This document shows positions 17,317 to 26,101 of a DNA stretch of 64,000 bases, one piece after another (the first letter of the stretch is position 1; every line of letters starts with the position of its first letter). The stretch is taken from contig NZ_BMZE01000001.1 in the NCBI RefSeq assembly GCF_014652635.1, forward strand, positions 549,293 to 613,292, given 5' to 3'. A program made the translations under genes and the position numbers. The notes under the pieces were generated by a model. The model saw only the letters and a list, made by a program, of their open reading frames with translations, searched no databases and had not been told where the DNA came from. Origin of the DNA: Devosia pacifica. GTDB lineage: Bacteria; Pseudomonadota; Alphaproteobacteria; Rhizobiales; Devosiaceae.

Positions 17317-17814
17317 TCAACTGCCGCGTGCCCGGTCCATCTCGGCCAGTTTCTCGACGCGGCGGCGGAATTGCGGTTCGGAACTGAACTCGGCAGCCAG
17401 GAACGCTCGCGTCACGTCAGCGGCGATTTGCTGACCGACAATCCAGGCGCCAATACAAAGAACATTGACGTTGTCATGCTCGACGCACTGACGCGCCACG
17501 TAGGTGTCGTGAGCCACAGCCGCGCGAATCCCTGAGATCTTGTTTGCCGCGATGCAGGCGCCGGCTCCGGTGCCGCAAACCAGCACGACCCGATCGACCT
17601 TCTCAGTCAAAATGAGATCGATCGCCGCACGCGTTACATCCGGAAAATCAACTGGCTCTTCAGACGTCGCGCCGAGCGCAATCACCTCGTCGCAATGCTG
17701 CGCCAACAGATCGCGAATGAACCCCTTCATCGGAAATCCCGCATGGTCCGATGCAAGGCCGATCGCCTTGCGGCGAGGGATCTCAATGCCCGTGTGCTGC
17801 AGCGTCTCGCTCAT
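17317..17814 (-). CDS. RpiB/LacAB family sugar isomerase
   Basis: A 165-residue RpiB-family protein. It contains the SDHAGF motif (active-site Asp-His) near residue 23, VDFPDV, the active-site Cys loop VLVCGTGAGACIAAN and HDTYVARQCVEHDNVNVL. Typical RpiB has CGTGIG where this has CGTGAG. The family interconverts aldose and ketose phosphates (ribose-5-P, allose-6-P, galactose-6-P, erythrose-4-P). A GGGGAGG precedes the ATG. Its pairing with an RraA-type gene and a dedicated regulator makes a peripheral catabolic role more likely than the housekeeping pentose phosphate role. Confidence 0.87.
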   Translation of the reverse strand: MSETLQHTGIEIPRRKAIGLASDHAGFPMKGFIRDLLAQHCDEVIALGATSEEPVDFPDVTRAAIDLILTEKVDRVVLVCGTGAGACIAANKISGIRAAVAHDTYVARQCVEHDNVNVLCIGAWIVGQQIAADVTRAFLAAEFSSEPQFRRRVEKLAEMDRARGS

Positions 17815-17847
17815 TCGGCGTCCTCCCCTTTGCCAAGTAGTCTTACC

Positions 17848-17860
17848 GTGGTATTACCAC
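17848..17860. promoter_or_regulatory. FadR-type GntR operator between the RpiB/RraA3 operon and its regulator
   Basis: GTGGTATTACCAC is a perfect inverted repeat around one central base. It contains TGGTATTACCA, which fits the TGGTNNNACCA form bound by FadR-subfamily GntR proteins. It lies 33 bases before the RpiB start and 85 bases before the regulator start, so it can control both. Confidence 0.78.
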
Positions 17861-17945
17861 TTGTGCAAGGGCTTCTGCCCTGCGCTGCGTTGACAGCAGT
17901 CCGAACGACGGTCATGTGCGGGACAGGAATTTTAAGGAACGAACT

Positions 17946-18680
17946 ATGGCCGCTGCGCTGACGCGACAGGAAGAGCCGGAAGCGAAGGGCTACGACAAGG
18001 TCTTCGCTTTTGTGCGCGATCAGTTGTTGTCCGGTCAGCTCAAGGCCGGGGACCGATTGCTCCCGGAAAGAGAACTTGCCGCCCAACTCGGCGTCAGCCG
18101 CCCTGTCATACGCGAGGTTCTCCGCGCCCTTGCCGCAATCGGTGTTCTTGAGATCCGCCACGGATATGGGAGCGTGGTGCGTCAGCCCGGGTTCGCTGAA
18201 TTGGGCGATCTCTTCACCATGATGCTGGCGCAGCAGGCAGAGGTGGTGGAAGACGTCATGGAGGCCCGTATAGCAATCGAACGGCAGGCGATCCGCCTTG
18301 CATGCCTACGCGCCACACCTGCCGATATCGCAGCATTGCGCCATGCCCTGCAGCGAATCGAGGAAACCGTGAGAGACCCGGAAGTCGGCGGCGATGCAGA
18401 CTTTGCGTTTCACGACGCCCTGATAGCGGCGGCGCATGCACCGACGCTCGCCAGCCTCCATGCGGCGATTGCGATTCTCCTCAAGCGCTCGCACTTCGAG
18501 CGGCGCGAGCGCATCATCAACCTGCACGGTATCGATGCCTACCTTGTCGAGCATCACCGAGATCTCTTGGCTGCAGTGGTAGCCCGCGACGAGGAGGCCG
18601 CGGACAGACTATTGATGCAGCATTTCGAGATCGGTGCCGACTTCCAGAGGCAAGCTGCCGCTGAACCGCGGCAGAACTAA
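17946..18680 (+). CDS. GntR family transcriptional regulator (FadR subfamily)
   Basis: A 244-residue regulator: a winged helix with LLPERELAAQLGVSRPVIREVLRAL (residues ~39-63), then an FCD ligand domain containing the DFAFHDALIAAAH metal-site helix. The start is the ATG at 17946, preceded by AAGGAA at a 6-base spacing; an ATG 10 codons upstream has no ribosome binding site. Its gene diverges from RpiB-RraA3 across a TGGTNNNACCA site, and this operator class matches the FadR-like winged helix. It probably represses the isomerase/aldolase operon until a sugar-acid ligand binds. Confidence 0.9.
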   Translation: MAAALTRQEEPEAKGYDKVFAFVRDQLLSGQLKAGDRLLPERELAAQLGVSRPVIREVLRALAAIGVLEIRHGYGSVVRQPGFAELGDLFTMMLAQQAEVVEDVMEARIAIERQAIRLACLRATPADIAALRHALQRIEETVRDPEVGGDADFAFHDALIAAAHAPTLASLHAAIAILLKRSHFERRERIINLHGIDAYLVEHHRDLLAAVVARDEEAADRLLMQHFEIGADFQRQAAAEPRQN

Positions 18681-18685
18681 CGCGC

Positions 18686-20161
18686 CTACCACTCGGCAGC
18701 GATGTACTTCGCCTCGCAGAACTCGAGAATGCCGTGATGCGAGCCCTCACGGCCAAGCCCCGATTGCTTGACGCCGCCGAATGGCGCTGCCGGGTCGGAG
18801 ACAAGCCCGCGATTGAGACCAATCATGCCCGCCTCGATCTGTTCCGAGACACGCAGGCCCTTCCCCAAATCCTTGGTGTAGACATAGCCCATCAGGCCAT
18901 ATTCCGTGGCGTTCGCCATCCTCACCGCTTCGTCTTCGCTATCGAAGATGGCAACCGGCGCGACGGGGCCAAAAATCTCTTCATTCATGATGCGTGCATC
19001 GGCATCCACCTGCGAAAGAACCGTTGGCGGAAAGTAAAAGCCTTCCCCGGCTTGTGCCTCTCCGCCCGTTAGCACCGTCGCGCCCTTCTTGAGAGCTTCC
19101 TCAACCAGGCTCCCGATCCTCTCCACTGCATCCGGGTTGATCAGCGGTCCGCATTGTGTTGACGCAACATAGCCCTTGCCGACCTTCAGACTTCCCATCC
19201 GCTTTGCCAGACCATCGGCGAACGTTTGAGCAACGCCGCGCTGCACATAGAAGCGATTGGCGGCCGTACACGCCTCACCGCCATTGCGCATCTTTGCAAT
19301 CATTGCGCCGTCGAGTGCCGCTTCAAGGTCTGCATCGTCGAACACGACGAAGGGCGCGTTGCCGCCGAGTTCCATTGAGCACGACACGACCGTATCGGCC
19401 GCCTCGCGCAGCAGCTTGCGACCAACTTCGGTGGATCCGGTGAACGACAATTTGCGCACGCGTGGATCGTGCAGCATGGCACTCACCGTCGCACCGGACT
19501 TCGAGGACGTGTAGACATTGACGACACCGTCCGGCACCCCCGCCTCGCGGTAGATATCCGCGAGCGCGTAGGCGGTGAGCGGCGTCTCCGTAGCAGGTTT
19601 CAGCACAACCGTGCATCCTGCAGCCAAGGCCGGCGCAATCTTGCGCGTCGCCATTGCTGCCGGAAAATTCCATGGCGTCACCAGCACGGAAACACCGATC
19701 GGCTGGTACCGCACGATGATGTTGTTGTTGCCGCCAGGCGCCCGATAAAGTTCGCCGTTCAGCCGTACGGCCTCTTCGGCAAACCACCGGAAAAACTCGG
19801 CGGCATAGGCGACTTCCCCCTTGGCATCTGAGAGCGACTTCCCGTTCTCGAGCGAAATCAGTTCAGCCAGCATGTCCTGCCGCTCGATCATCAGCTCAAA
19901 ACAGCGTCTGAGGATTTCAGAGCGCTGGCGCGGTGCAGTCGCCGCCCAACCGGGCATCGCATCCGAGGCCGCTGAAACTGCATCCATCGCGTCTTCGACC
20001 GTGGCATCGGCAACCGCAGCGATGACCTTGCCGGTCGATGGATCGAGAACGTCGATCCGCGCGCCGCCTTGCCCGGGGCGCCAGGCGCCGCCGATGAAAA
20101 GATCGGTCGGCAACTGGGAGGGATCGAATGAGATTTCCGGAATTGGGCTGAATTTGTTCAT
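18686..20161 (-). CDS. NAD(P)-dependent aldehyde dehydrogenase
   Basis: A 491-residue aldehyde dehydrogenase close to succinate-semialdehyde dehydrogenases. It has the cofactor-site segment VTPWNFPAAMATRKIAPALAAG, the FTGSTEVGRKL Rossmann loop, the catalytic Glu in MELGGNAPF and the catalytic Cys in NGGEACTAANRF, and ends with the usual SGLGREGS loop. The ATG at 20161 is 4 bases after the stop of the iron-ADH gene, so the two are translationally coupled. In the operon order (Ldh2-type, iron ADH, ALDH), it probably oxidises the aldehyde made by the ADH to an acid. Confidence 0.92.
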   Translation of the reverse strand: MNKFSPIPEISFDPSQLPTDLFIGGAWRPGQGGARIDVLDPSTGKVIAAVADATVEDAMDAVSAASDAMPGWAATAPRQRSEILRRCFELMIERQDMLAELISLENGKSLSDAKGEVAYAAEFFRWFAEEAVRLNGELYRAPGGNNNIIVRYQPIGVSVLVTPWNFPAAMATRKIAPALAAGCTVVLKPATETPLTAYALADIYREAGVPDGVVNVYTSSKSGATVSAMLHDPRVRKLSFTGSTEVGRKLLREAADTVVSCSMELGGNAPFVVFDDADLEAALDGAMIAKMRNGGEACTAANRFYVQRGVAQTFADGLAKRMGSLKVGKGYVASTQCGPLINPDAVERIGSLVEEALKKGATVLTGGEAQAGEGFYFPPTVLSQVDADARIMNEEIFGPVAPVAIFDSEDEAVRMANATEYGLMGYVYTKDLGKGLRVSEQIEAGMIGLNRGLVSDPAAPFGGVKQSGLGREGSHHGILEFCEAKYIAAEW

Positions 20162-20165
20162 GATT

Positions 20166-21410
20166 TCAAACGGCCTGCGAGTGTGTGGAAGACGTGCTGA
20201 GCATGTGGCGGTCTCCGGCATGTGCGGCCCCGATTAGGGAGCGCATCGACTGCTGGTCGATCGGCCTGGGATTGTTCTTCACCAGCCGGGTCGAAAGCAT
20301 CGCATGTTCTGCGACCCAGTCGAGGTCGGACGCCGCCAGCCCCAGCGCTTCGAGAGATTGCGGAACGCCGATTCTCTCCAGTAGCTGCTCGATGTGTCGT
20401 ATTGTGGACTCAACCGTTGCATCCTCGCTCTCTTCGAAAACCTCAACGCCGAGCGCCCTGCCGACGCGAACGATGTCCGGCCCCGCATTCGGCCGATTAA
20501 ACGCCAGTGCATATGGCAACATGGCGGCAACGCCGAGTCCGTGCGGCGTATGAGTCAAGACACCGATTGGGTATTGCGCCGCGTGACACACCGACGTTCC
20601 CGCCACCCCGAACGCCTGTCCCGCCAGAAGTGATCCGAACATCATGCGGGCGCGGGCGGTCTCGTCCTTGGGATTCGCGTAGGCCTGCTCGAGACTGGCC
20701 CCGATATACCCGATTGCAGCGAGCGCGTTGAGATCGCTGATCTCATTCTTCCCGATAAAGACGTGCTCGTGCACGGTGCCGTGGTCAGGGGCACGCCGCG
20801 CCGTAGTGAAGGCTTCGATGGCATGCACCAACGCGTCGGCACCGGAGATGGCAGTCAAACCCGGCGGACAGGTATAGGTCAGCTCCGGATCGCATATGGC
20901 GGTGTGTGGAATGAGGTGCGGACTTGCGATGCCGACCTTCAGGGCGCGATCAGCATCCGCCACCACCGCGACCGGGGTGACCTCCGAGCCAGTGCCTGAG
21001 GTCGTCGGCATGGCGATGACTGGCAGCGTCGGCCCCGGAACCTTGAACTCGCCATAATACGATGAGAGCGGATCGCCATGCGCGAGGAGCAGAGCAATGG
21101 CCTTGGCGGCATCAATGCAACTGCCGCCGCCGATCCCAAGCACCATTTCGGCGCCGAGCACCTTGCCCGCGCTCACCCCGCCGACCAGCGATGCAGCGGG
21201 AAGTTCCGGCTCGACACCGGCATAAACGGAAAACGCCACGCCCGTCGAACGTATCACATCCATCAGTTTGGCAAATTCCTGGTCGGCTTCCAGTCGTGCA
21301 TCCGTCACGACCAGAAGCCTGCTACCGAGCGCAGCCGCACTCTTGCCGACAGAGAATCTCTGCCCTGCCCCGAACACGACATTTCTGGGTGATCTGGCGA
21401 CACCAAACAT
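20166..21410 (-). CDS. Iron-containing alcohol dehydrogenase
   Basis: A 414-residue group III (iron-containing) alcohol dehydrogenase. The NAD-binding GGGSCIDAAKA motif (residues ~94-104), the AMPTTSGTGSEVTPVAV segment, and the metal-site pieces GADALVHAIEAF and HTPHGLGVAAMLP, with the expected Asp and His ligands, are visible. The start ATG at 21410 follows the upstream stop codon by 4 bases. Probable role: alcohol to aldehyde, feeding the next gene product. Related enzymes also act as maleylacetate or lactaldehyde reductases, so direction and substrate are open. Confidence 0.9.
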   Translation of the reverse strand: MFGVARSPRNVVFGAGQRFSVGKSAAALGSRLLVVTDARLEADQEFAKLMDVIRSTGVAFSVYAGVEPELPAASLVGGVSAGKVLGAEMVLGIGGGSCIDAAKAIALLLAHGDPLSSYYGEFKVPGPTLPVIAMPTTSGTGSEVTPVAVVADADRALKVGIASPHLIPHTAICDPELTYTCPPGLTAISGADALVHAIEAFTTARRAPDHGTVHEHVFIGKNEISDLNALAAIGYIGASLEQAYANPKDETARARMMFGSLLAGQAFGVAGTSVCHAAQYPIGVLTHTPHGLGVAAMLPYALAFNRPNAGPDIVRVGRALGVEVFEESEDATVESTIRHIEQLLERIGVPQSLEALGLAASDLDWVAEHAMLSTRLVKNNPRPIDQQSMRSLIGAAHAGDRHMLSTSSTHSQAV

Positions 21411-21414
21411 CAAT

Positions 21415-22440
21415 CTAAACCACTTCCTGTTGCAGGCGCAGCAACTGCGCCCATAGCCCTTCATCGACGGGTACGCCGCCCTGCCGACGCTCCGCCCGTA
21501 GCGCGCGGCCTCGCTCCCCCGGGATACGGACCCCCGAAAAACCGTCTGCCGGCGGGGAATTTCTCAGCTCATCGAGATAGGCGTCGAACGCTGCCAGTGG
21601 CTGGTCGATCAGAATGAACAGGTCGGCCTTGTTCGCAACCTCGGTCGAGTCCAGCGTTCCCTTGACATCCCGGCCAATGCTGGCGCCTGCAAGACCGGAA
21701 ACCAGCAGTTCGAACGCAAGACCGAGAGCGTAGCCTTTCGCGCCCCCGACAGGCGCTATCGCCCCTTGCTTGGCCCGCTCCGCATCTTCGGTAACCACGC
21801 CATCGGCATCGAGCGCCCACCCGGCCGGTATCGCTTCACCGCGGGCCGCGTGATCGTGAATTTTGCCCATCGAGACGACACTCGTGGCGGTGTCCATCAC
21901 GAACGGCTCCGGGGCGCCGGGCACGCCGATGGCGATCGGGTTGGTACCGATCAAAGCTCTACGCCCGCCCCACGGGTGGACCAGCGCTTCGCTTGTCGAG
22001 AACGCGATGACGGATTGGCCCGCGTTCGCCACGCACTCCGCGTAAAAACCAAGGCTGCCGATATGGTTTGAGTTGGCGATGGATACGACCGCCGTTCCCA
22101 TCTCCCGCGCTCGCGGCATTGCCGCATCGAGTGCGTTTAGCGCAACCACCGGGCCGAGGCCTCTTTTTCCGTCGACCCTCAGAAAGGCGGGCGAAACCCA
22201 GTCGCAATCTCCGCGCGCGTTCGGATCCGTGACGCCATTCGCGATGCGTTCGATTATGCGCGGCAACCGCAAGAGACCGTGTGAAGGCAACCCACGCATC
22301 TCTGCGTCGACAAGCAGATCGCACTGCAGGCGAGACTGGTCGCGTGGAACGCCTGCGCCGGCCAGCAGAGCCAACACCACCTGCTCGATCTCACTCTGTT
22401 TGAGTACCGGCACTAGATCAGATCCGATCGGATATCCCAT
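21415..22440 (-). CDS. Ldh2-family malate/L-lactate/ureidoglycolate-type dehydrogenase
   Basis: A 341-residue NAD(P)-dependent oxidoreductase of the Ldh2/MdlL family (not a Rossmann-fold lactate dehydrogenase). It has the PSHGLLRLP segment, the SNHIGSLGFYAE active-site region with the catalytic His, GTNPIAIGVPG and the C-terminal Arg-rich stretch. Members oxidise 2-hydroxy acids such as malate, sulfolactate or ureidoglycolate. The ATG at 22440 has no obvious ribosome binding site. A GTG at 22413 is an alternative, and it would leave a 12-bp palindrome at 22422 outside the coding region. First gene of the three-oxidoreductase operon. Confidence 0.88.
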   Translation of the reverse strand: MGYPIGSDLVPVLKQSEIEQVVLALLAGAGVPRDQSRLQCDLLVDAEMRGLPSHGLLRLPRIIERIANGVTDPNARGDCDWVSPAFLRVDGKRGLGPVVALNALDAAMPRAREMGTAVVSIANSNHIGSLGFYAECVANAGQSVIAFSTSEALVHPWGGRRALIGTNPIAIGVPGAPEPFVMDTATSVVSMGKIHDHAARGEAIPAGWALDADGVVTEDAERAKQGAIAPVGGAKGYALGLAFELLVSGLAGASIGRDVKGTLDSTEVANKADLFILIDQPLAAFDAYLDELRNSPPADGFSGVRIPGERGRALRAERRQGGVPVDEGLWAQLLRLQQEVV

Positions 22441-22475
22441 TGTTGGCTGGACGCTAGGGTGCTATCCGTTCGGTG
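22422..22475. promoter_or_regulatory. Possible operator pair of the oxidoreductase operon regulator
   Basis: ATCCGATCGGAT at 22422-22433 is a perfect 12-bp palindrome, and ATCCGTTCGGTG at 22464-22475 repeats most of it 42 bases away. They flank the divergent starts of the Ldh2-type and GntR genes, where an operator is expected. The first copy lies in the opening codons of the Ldh2 gene if the upstream ATG is used. Confidence 0.35.
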
Positions 22476-22490
22476 TCAACGAGGCTGATC

Positions 22491-23177
22491 ATGACGATAC
22501 GCGCAAAGCCGGAGACCGGCAGCTTGATACAGAGGCCGCCACGTCTGGGCGAAGAGGTCTACAACGCCATCTACGCTCAGTTGATGACCCTGCAGATACC
22601 GCCTGGGGCGCGCATTTCAGTCGATAGCCTAGTGCGTGAGCTCGGCGTCTCGCAGACACCGATCCGCGAGGCGCTTTCACGGCTGGAAGCCCAGGGGCTC
22701 GTGACCAAAACACATCTCGTCGGCTATAGCGCAACCAACCAAATTGACAGGAAACGGCTCGAACAACTCTACGAGCTTCGGCTCTTGCTCGAGCCCCACG
22801 CTGCAGCCATGGCGGCTACCAATATGAGCGATGAAGCGCTGAACGACTTGGAGACTCTGGCTGCGGACATGATGCTTCACACCGATGAGAATGAAGACCC
22901 ACGCGCCGCCTATAGTCGCTTCGCCCGCAAGGATTCAGCATTTCACGACAAGATTGCCGATGGCAGCGGCAACGAGCTGATCCAGGAAGCGCTGGCGAGA
23001 CTTTACATCCACGTTCACCTGTTCCGGCTGTTCTACCATACGCTGGCGACCGCGACCGCGAATACAGAGCACGAGGAAATTCTTGACGCTCTCAAGCGGC
23101 GCGCGCCCGAAGATGCCGAAGCCGCGATGCGCCGACACATTGCCCGCTCGCGGGAACGGTTCATGCTCGCCGTGTGA
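22491..23177 (+). CDS. GntR family transcriptional regulator (FCD type)
   Basis: A 228-residue regulator with an N-terminal winged helix (VDSLVRELGVSQTPIREALSRLE) and a helical FCD domain containing the KDSAFHDKIADGSGN metal/ligand-site helix. I chose the ATG at 22491, which follows CGAGG at a suitable distance; a GTG six codons upstream is possible. The gene diverges from the three-oxidoreductase operon and ends just before a sigma-54 promoter region. It most likely represses the oxidoreductase genes in the absence of a hydroxy acid or alcohol-derived ligand. Confidence 0.88.
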   Translation: MTIRAKPETGSLIQRPPRLGEEVYNAIYAQLMTLQIPPGARISVDSLVRELGVSQTPIREALSRLEAQGLVTKTHLVGYSATNQIDRKRLEQLYELRLLLEPHAAAMAATNMSDEALNDLETLAADMMLHTDENEDPRAAYSRFARKDSAFHDKIADGSGNELIQEALARLYIHVHLFRLFYHTLATATANTEHEEILDALKRRAPEDAEAAMRRHIARSRERFMLAV

Positions 23178-23330
23178 TATTCAAGCAGGCAGTTACGGCT
23201 GAGTGCAGCGCCGCTCGCCACAGCGCAAAGCACCGCTGCTGCAGCCTAATAAATCGGCACTGCCCACTTTCCGCGCATCGCTATTTCCGTACTTTCGCCG
23301 AAAAGCGCGCTAATCGCCGTTTCTGCGCGC

Positions 23331-23346
23331 TGGCACACCGTTTGCA
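23331..23346 (+). promoter_or_regulatory. Sigma-54 promoter of the riboswitch-MBL-ABC operon
   Basis: TGGCACACCGTTTGCA has the -24 GG and -12 GC exactly 12 bases apart and matches the RpoN consensus TGGCAC-N5-TTGCA. The predicted start, around 23356, falls about 6 bases before the riboswitch aptamer. A bacterial enhancer-binding protein site should lie in 23178-23330, but I could not identify one. Confidence 0.85.
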
Positions 23347-23361
23347 TAATTTTCTTTGAGT

Positions 23362-23466
23362 TGGTCGCTAGGGTTCCGGCGCTTTTGCGCGGCAGGTCCG
23401 AGAGCGACCACTGGCCGAACGACATCGGTCAGATGCACGGCGGGATAAAAGCCCGGGAGACCTCGT
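23362..23466 (+). promoter_or_regulatory. ykkC-family riboswitch, guanidine-I type (copy 1)
   Basis: All ykkC landmarks appear in order: CTAGGGTTCCGG at 23368, GGTCCGAGAG at 23395, then ACGGCGGGATAAAAGCC at 23437 followed by CGGGAGA. TGGTCGC at 23362 pairs with GCGACCA at 23404 to close the first helix. Subtype 1 of this class senses guanidine, while subtype 2 variants sense ppGpp, PRPP or nucleotides; subtype 1 is preferred here from the proteobacterial context. Downstream, a 12-bp stem (23474-23485 with 23494-23505, three G-U pairs) shares its 3' arm with a second stem (23502-23507 with 23514-23519), so the two exclude each other and could form the switch. No T-run terminator is seen. Confidence 0.9.
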
Positions 23467-23580
23467 TGGCCAAGGGATTGGCGAGCGTCGACTCTCGCTG
23501 GTCCCTCAAGTGAGAGGGAAACGCGTAGTGCCTTTGATAAACACCAATTCTGAATCGCGAGCAGGCACAGGAGGTGCAGC

Positions 23581-24360
23581 ATGACCTCTGTCAGGCGCCT
23601 GTTCGTGTTGTTATGCGGCTATGAAATCCTGCCGATAACCGTTTCTCTGCGCGGTGCGAATCCGCGGTTCATCGTCTCGGTGCCGATCTGCACCTACCTG
23701 CTGGATACCGAAGCCGGTTGGGTGCTGTTCGATGCCGGTCTCGACAGCCACCACCTCACCGACCCCGCACAGGTCGAGAAGTACTTTTCGCGCGATGGCT
23801 GGTTCCCACCGCCGGTGGTTGAGCCTGTGCACGAAATGGAAGAGCAGCTTCGCCAGATCGGCATCGGCTTTGAGGATATCTCGATCCTCATCCTGTCGCA
23901 TCTTCACGCCGACCATAGCGGCCATATCAAGCGGATGCCGCAAGCAGAGATCATCATCCAGAAGCGCGAATACGACTACGCGTTCTCCGACGAGCCAAAG
24001 GTCGCGTACTTCCCCGAAGACTACGATCTGCCGGGCCTCAACTGGACTGTGATCGATGGCGATCAGCAGCTCATGCCCGGCATCGACGCGATCTTCACCC
24101 CGGGGCACACCCCCGGCCATCAGTCGCTGGTCATTGATCTGCCGTCCAAAGGTAAAACCATCCTCACCGCCGATGTCGGCGACTGGATCGAGAACTTCAC
24201 GCAAGAGATACTTCCGGGTTCGGCCACCAACGACGAAGAAGCCATCGCTTCCATCCACCGCATCAATGATCTGCACCAGCGAACCGACGGCGAGATGTTC
24301 CTCACGCATGATCCGGTTCTGGTCCGCAAGATCAAACTGGCCCCGGATTACTATGTGTGA
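23581..24360 (+). CDS. Metallo-beta-lactamase fold hydrolase, N-acyl-homoserine lactonase-like (AttM/BlcC type)
   Basis: A 259-residue MBL-fold enzyme. The metal site H107-x-H109-x-D111-H112 (LSHLHADHSGH) is complete, and FTPGHTPGHQSL and TADVGDW supply the later His and bridging Asp. The layout resembles AttM/BlcC lactonases, which open AHL or gamma-butyrolactone rings, although the family also hydrolyses other cyclic esters and amides. AGGAGGTG precedes the ATG. It is the first gene behind a sigma-54 promoter and a guanidine-type riboswitch, and overlaps the ABC ATPase gene by 8 bases. This context suggests a nitrogenous, perhaps guanidino, cyclic or ester substrate rather than quorum quenching. 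Confidence 0.87.
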   Translation: MTSVRRLFVLLCGYEILPITVSLRGANPRFIVSVPICTYLLDTEAGWVLFDAGLDSHHLTDPAQVEKYFSRDGWFPPPVVEPVHEMEEQLRQIGIGFEDISILILSHLHADHSGHIKRMPQAEIIIQKREYDYAFSDEPKVAYFPEDYDLPGLNWTVIDGDQQLMPGIDAIFTPGHTPGHQSLVIDLPSKGKTILTADVGDWIENFTQEILPGSATNDEEAIASIHRINDLHQRTDGEMFLTHDPVLVRKIKLAPDYYV

Positions 24361-26101
24361 GGAGGCACTTTCCATACACGGGCTCCACGTTCGGCTCAGC
24401 CGCGACGGGCGCGCCAGTACAGTGCTGGACGGCATCGATCTCCGGCTCACGGCAGGCGAAGTGGTGGCGCTGGTCGGCGAAAGCGGCTCGGGCAAGTCGA
24501 CAATAGGCTTGGCGCTTCAGGGCTTGCTACCGGCAGAGAGTCTGCCTGAGATCAATGGCAGCATCCGCATTTCCGGCCAGGAGGTTGTCGGCGCCAAGCC
24601 CGCAGCGCTGCGTCAGGTGCGGCGCAGCCTGATCCGCTCAGTGCCGCAAGACCCGATGGGTGCCCTCAACCCTACGATGACCATCGGCCGGCAGATGCAG
24701 GAATCCGGCATCGAAAGGACCGAAGCGCTTGAGTGGTTGGAGCGTGTCGGGCTGCCCGACCCTCAGCGTATTGCCGCAGACCTGCCGCATAGGCTCTCCG
24801 GCGGGCAACGCCAGCGGGTTCTGATTGCCATGAGCATGGCAGCAAAGCCGCGAGTGCTGATTGCCGACGAGCCGACCACCGCGCTCGATGTGACGGTACA
24901 GGCGCAGATCCTCAAGCTTCTCGCCGATCTGGCCCGCGAACAGGATACCGCCATCCTCTTCATCACCCACGATCTGGCAGTCGCGTCGCAACTCTCGGAT
25001 CGTGTCATGGTGCTGTTCGGCGGCCGCATCATGGAACTGGGCGATACCCAATCCGTGGTGGACGCCCCGGCTCACCCCTATGCAGCCGGGCTTCTTTCGG
25101 CGCGCTTTGACCTGACCTCGGATCGCGACCGGCAGCTGGCGACACTCTCCGCCGAGGCCGGCAGCGAAAAGCTCGAGGGCGCACAGTGCAACTACGCGGC
25201 ACGCTGTCCGCTCGCCACATCCATATGTACACAGCGCCGGCCTGACTTCGCCAAGCGGGGCGAGAACCGTCTTGTAGCCTGCTTCAATTCAGATCGTGTC
25301 CCCGAATTGCTCTCGAGCCGCCGCGAAACGCCTGCATGGCCGCACGCTTCGCCCGGCGAGGTCGATGCGCTCGAACTGTTTGCAATCCGCAAGAGCTTTG
25401 CCTCCGGCAAGCGCACCCGAACCGAGGTGCTCTCTGGCATCAATCTAAAGATCAGGCTCGGCGAATGCGTCGCCCTCGTCGGCGAAAGCGGCTCCGGCAA
25501 ATCGACGCTGTTGCGGATCGCCGCCGGCCTCGTCACGCCCGATGAAGGTGACGTATCCTGGCCCGGCGGTGATCTGCCCCAGGTCGTGTTTCAGGATGCT
25601 AGCGCCGCGTTAACACCTTGGCTCACCATCGGTGAACAAATTCGCGATCGCTTGCGCCCGCTTCGCCTCCCAAAGGCAGAGCAGAACGCCCGCATTGCCG
25701 AGGCGCTCGAGCTTGTCGGCATCGACCCGGCACTGTCTTCCGCCCTGCCCGCCGAACTCTCCGGCGGCCAGTGCCAGCGCGTCACCGTCGCTCGCGCGGT
25801 TGTGGTCCCGCCACGGCTTCTGCTGTGCGACGAACCCATCAGCGCAATGGACGTTTCGCTTGCCGCCCAGACACTTAACCTGCTGGGCACGCTACGGCGC
25901 CAGATGAATATGGGCATGCTCTTCGTCACCCATGATCTCGCGGCGGCGCGCCTGATTGCCGACCGCATTGCGGTTCTCGACAAGGGCAATCTCGTCGAGA
26001 TCGGCGAGCCGGATCAGATCATTTCCGCGCCTGCTCACACTTACACCAAAAGCCTCGTCAGCGCCGTCCCGCGCATTGGCGCATCAATCAAGGGGGCATG
26101 A
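24353..26101 (+). CDS. Fused double ABC ATPase of a Dpp/Opp-type importer
   Basis: A 582-residue protein with two complete ATPase halves. The first has Walker [10 protein letters not shown] around residue 43, signature LSGGQRQRV and Walker [13 protein letters not shown]. The second has GESGSGKST around residue 380, signature LSGGQCQRV (Cys in place of Arg) and [12 protein letters not shown] zinc/iron-cluster-like Cys-rich stretch typical of OppD/DppD C-termini separates them ([14 protein letters not shown]). It corresponds to DppD and DppF joined in one chain. The start ATG at 24353 overlaps the lactonase-like stop; longer upstream reading is a shadow frame. It energises the two permeases encoded next. 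Confidence 0.93.
   Translation: MCEEALSIHGLHVRLSRDGRASTVLDGIDLRLTAGEVVALVGESGSGKSTIGLALQGLLPAESLPEINGSIRISGQEVVGAKPAALRQVRRSLIRSVPQDPMGALNPTMTIGRQMQESGIERTEALEWLERVGLPDPQRIAADLPHRLSGGQRQRVLIAMSMAAKPRVLIADEPTTALDVTVQAQILKLLADLAREQDTAILFITHDLAVASQLSDRVMVLFGGRIMELGDTQSVVDAPAHPYAAGLLSARFDLTSDRDRQLATLSAEAGSEKLEGAQCNYAARCPLATSICTQRRPDFAKRGENRLVACFNSDRVPELLSSRRETPAWPHASPGEVDALELFAIRKSFASGKRTRTEVLSGINLKIRLGECVALVGESGSGKSTLLRIAAGLVTPDEGDVSWPGGDLPQVVFQDASAALTPWLTIGEQIRDRLRPLRLPKAEQNARIAEALELVGIDPALSSALPAELSGGQCQRVTVARAVVVPPRLLLCDEPISAMDVSLAAQTLNLLGTLRRQMNMGMLFVTHDLAAARLIADRIAVLDKGNLVEIGEPDQIISAPAHTYTKSLVSAVPRIGASIKGA

Noticed and set aside
24056..24352. N-terminal extension of the fused ABC ATPase
   Set aside because: It overlaps the lactonase-like gene in another frame and gives Ser/Arg/Pro-rich sequence. 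The ABC domain begins just after the ATG at 24353.
23581..24360. A quorum-quenching role for the AttM/BlcC-like protein
   Set aside because: The fold resemblance is real, but no luxI/luxR-type gene is nearby, and the sigma-54/guanidine-type riboswitch context points to nutrient metabolism. Kept only as an alternative.
23611..24495. A 294-codon antisense frame across the lactonase-like gene
   Set aside because: The plus strand holds an intact MBL metal site and a strong ribosome binding site; the antisense product has no family.
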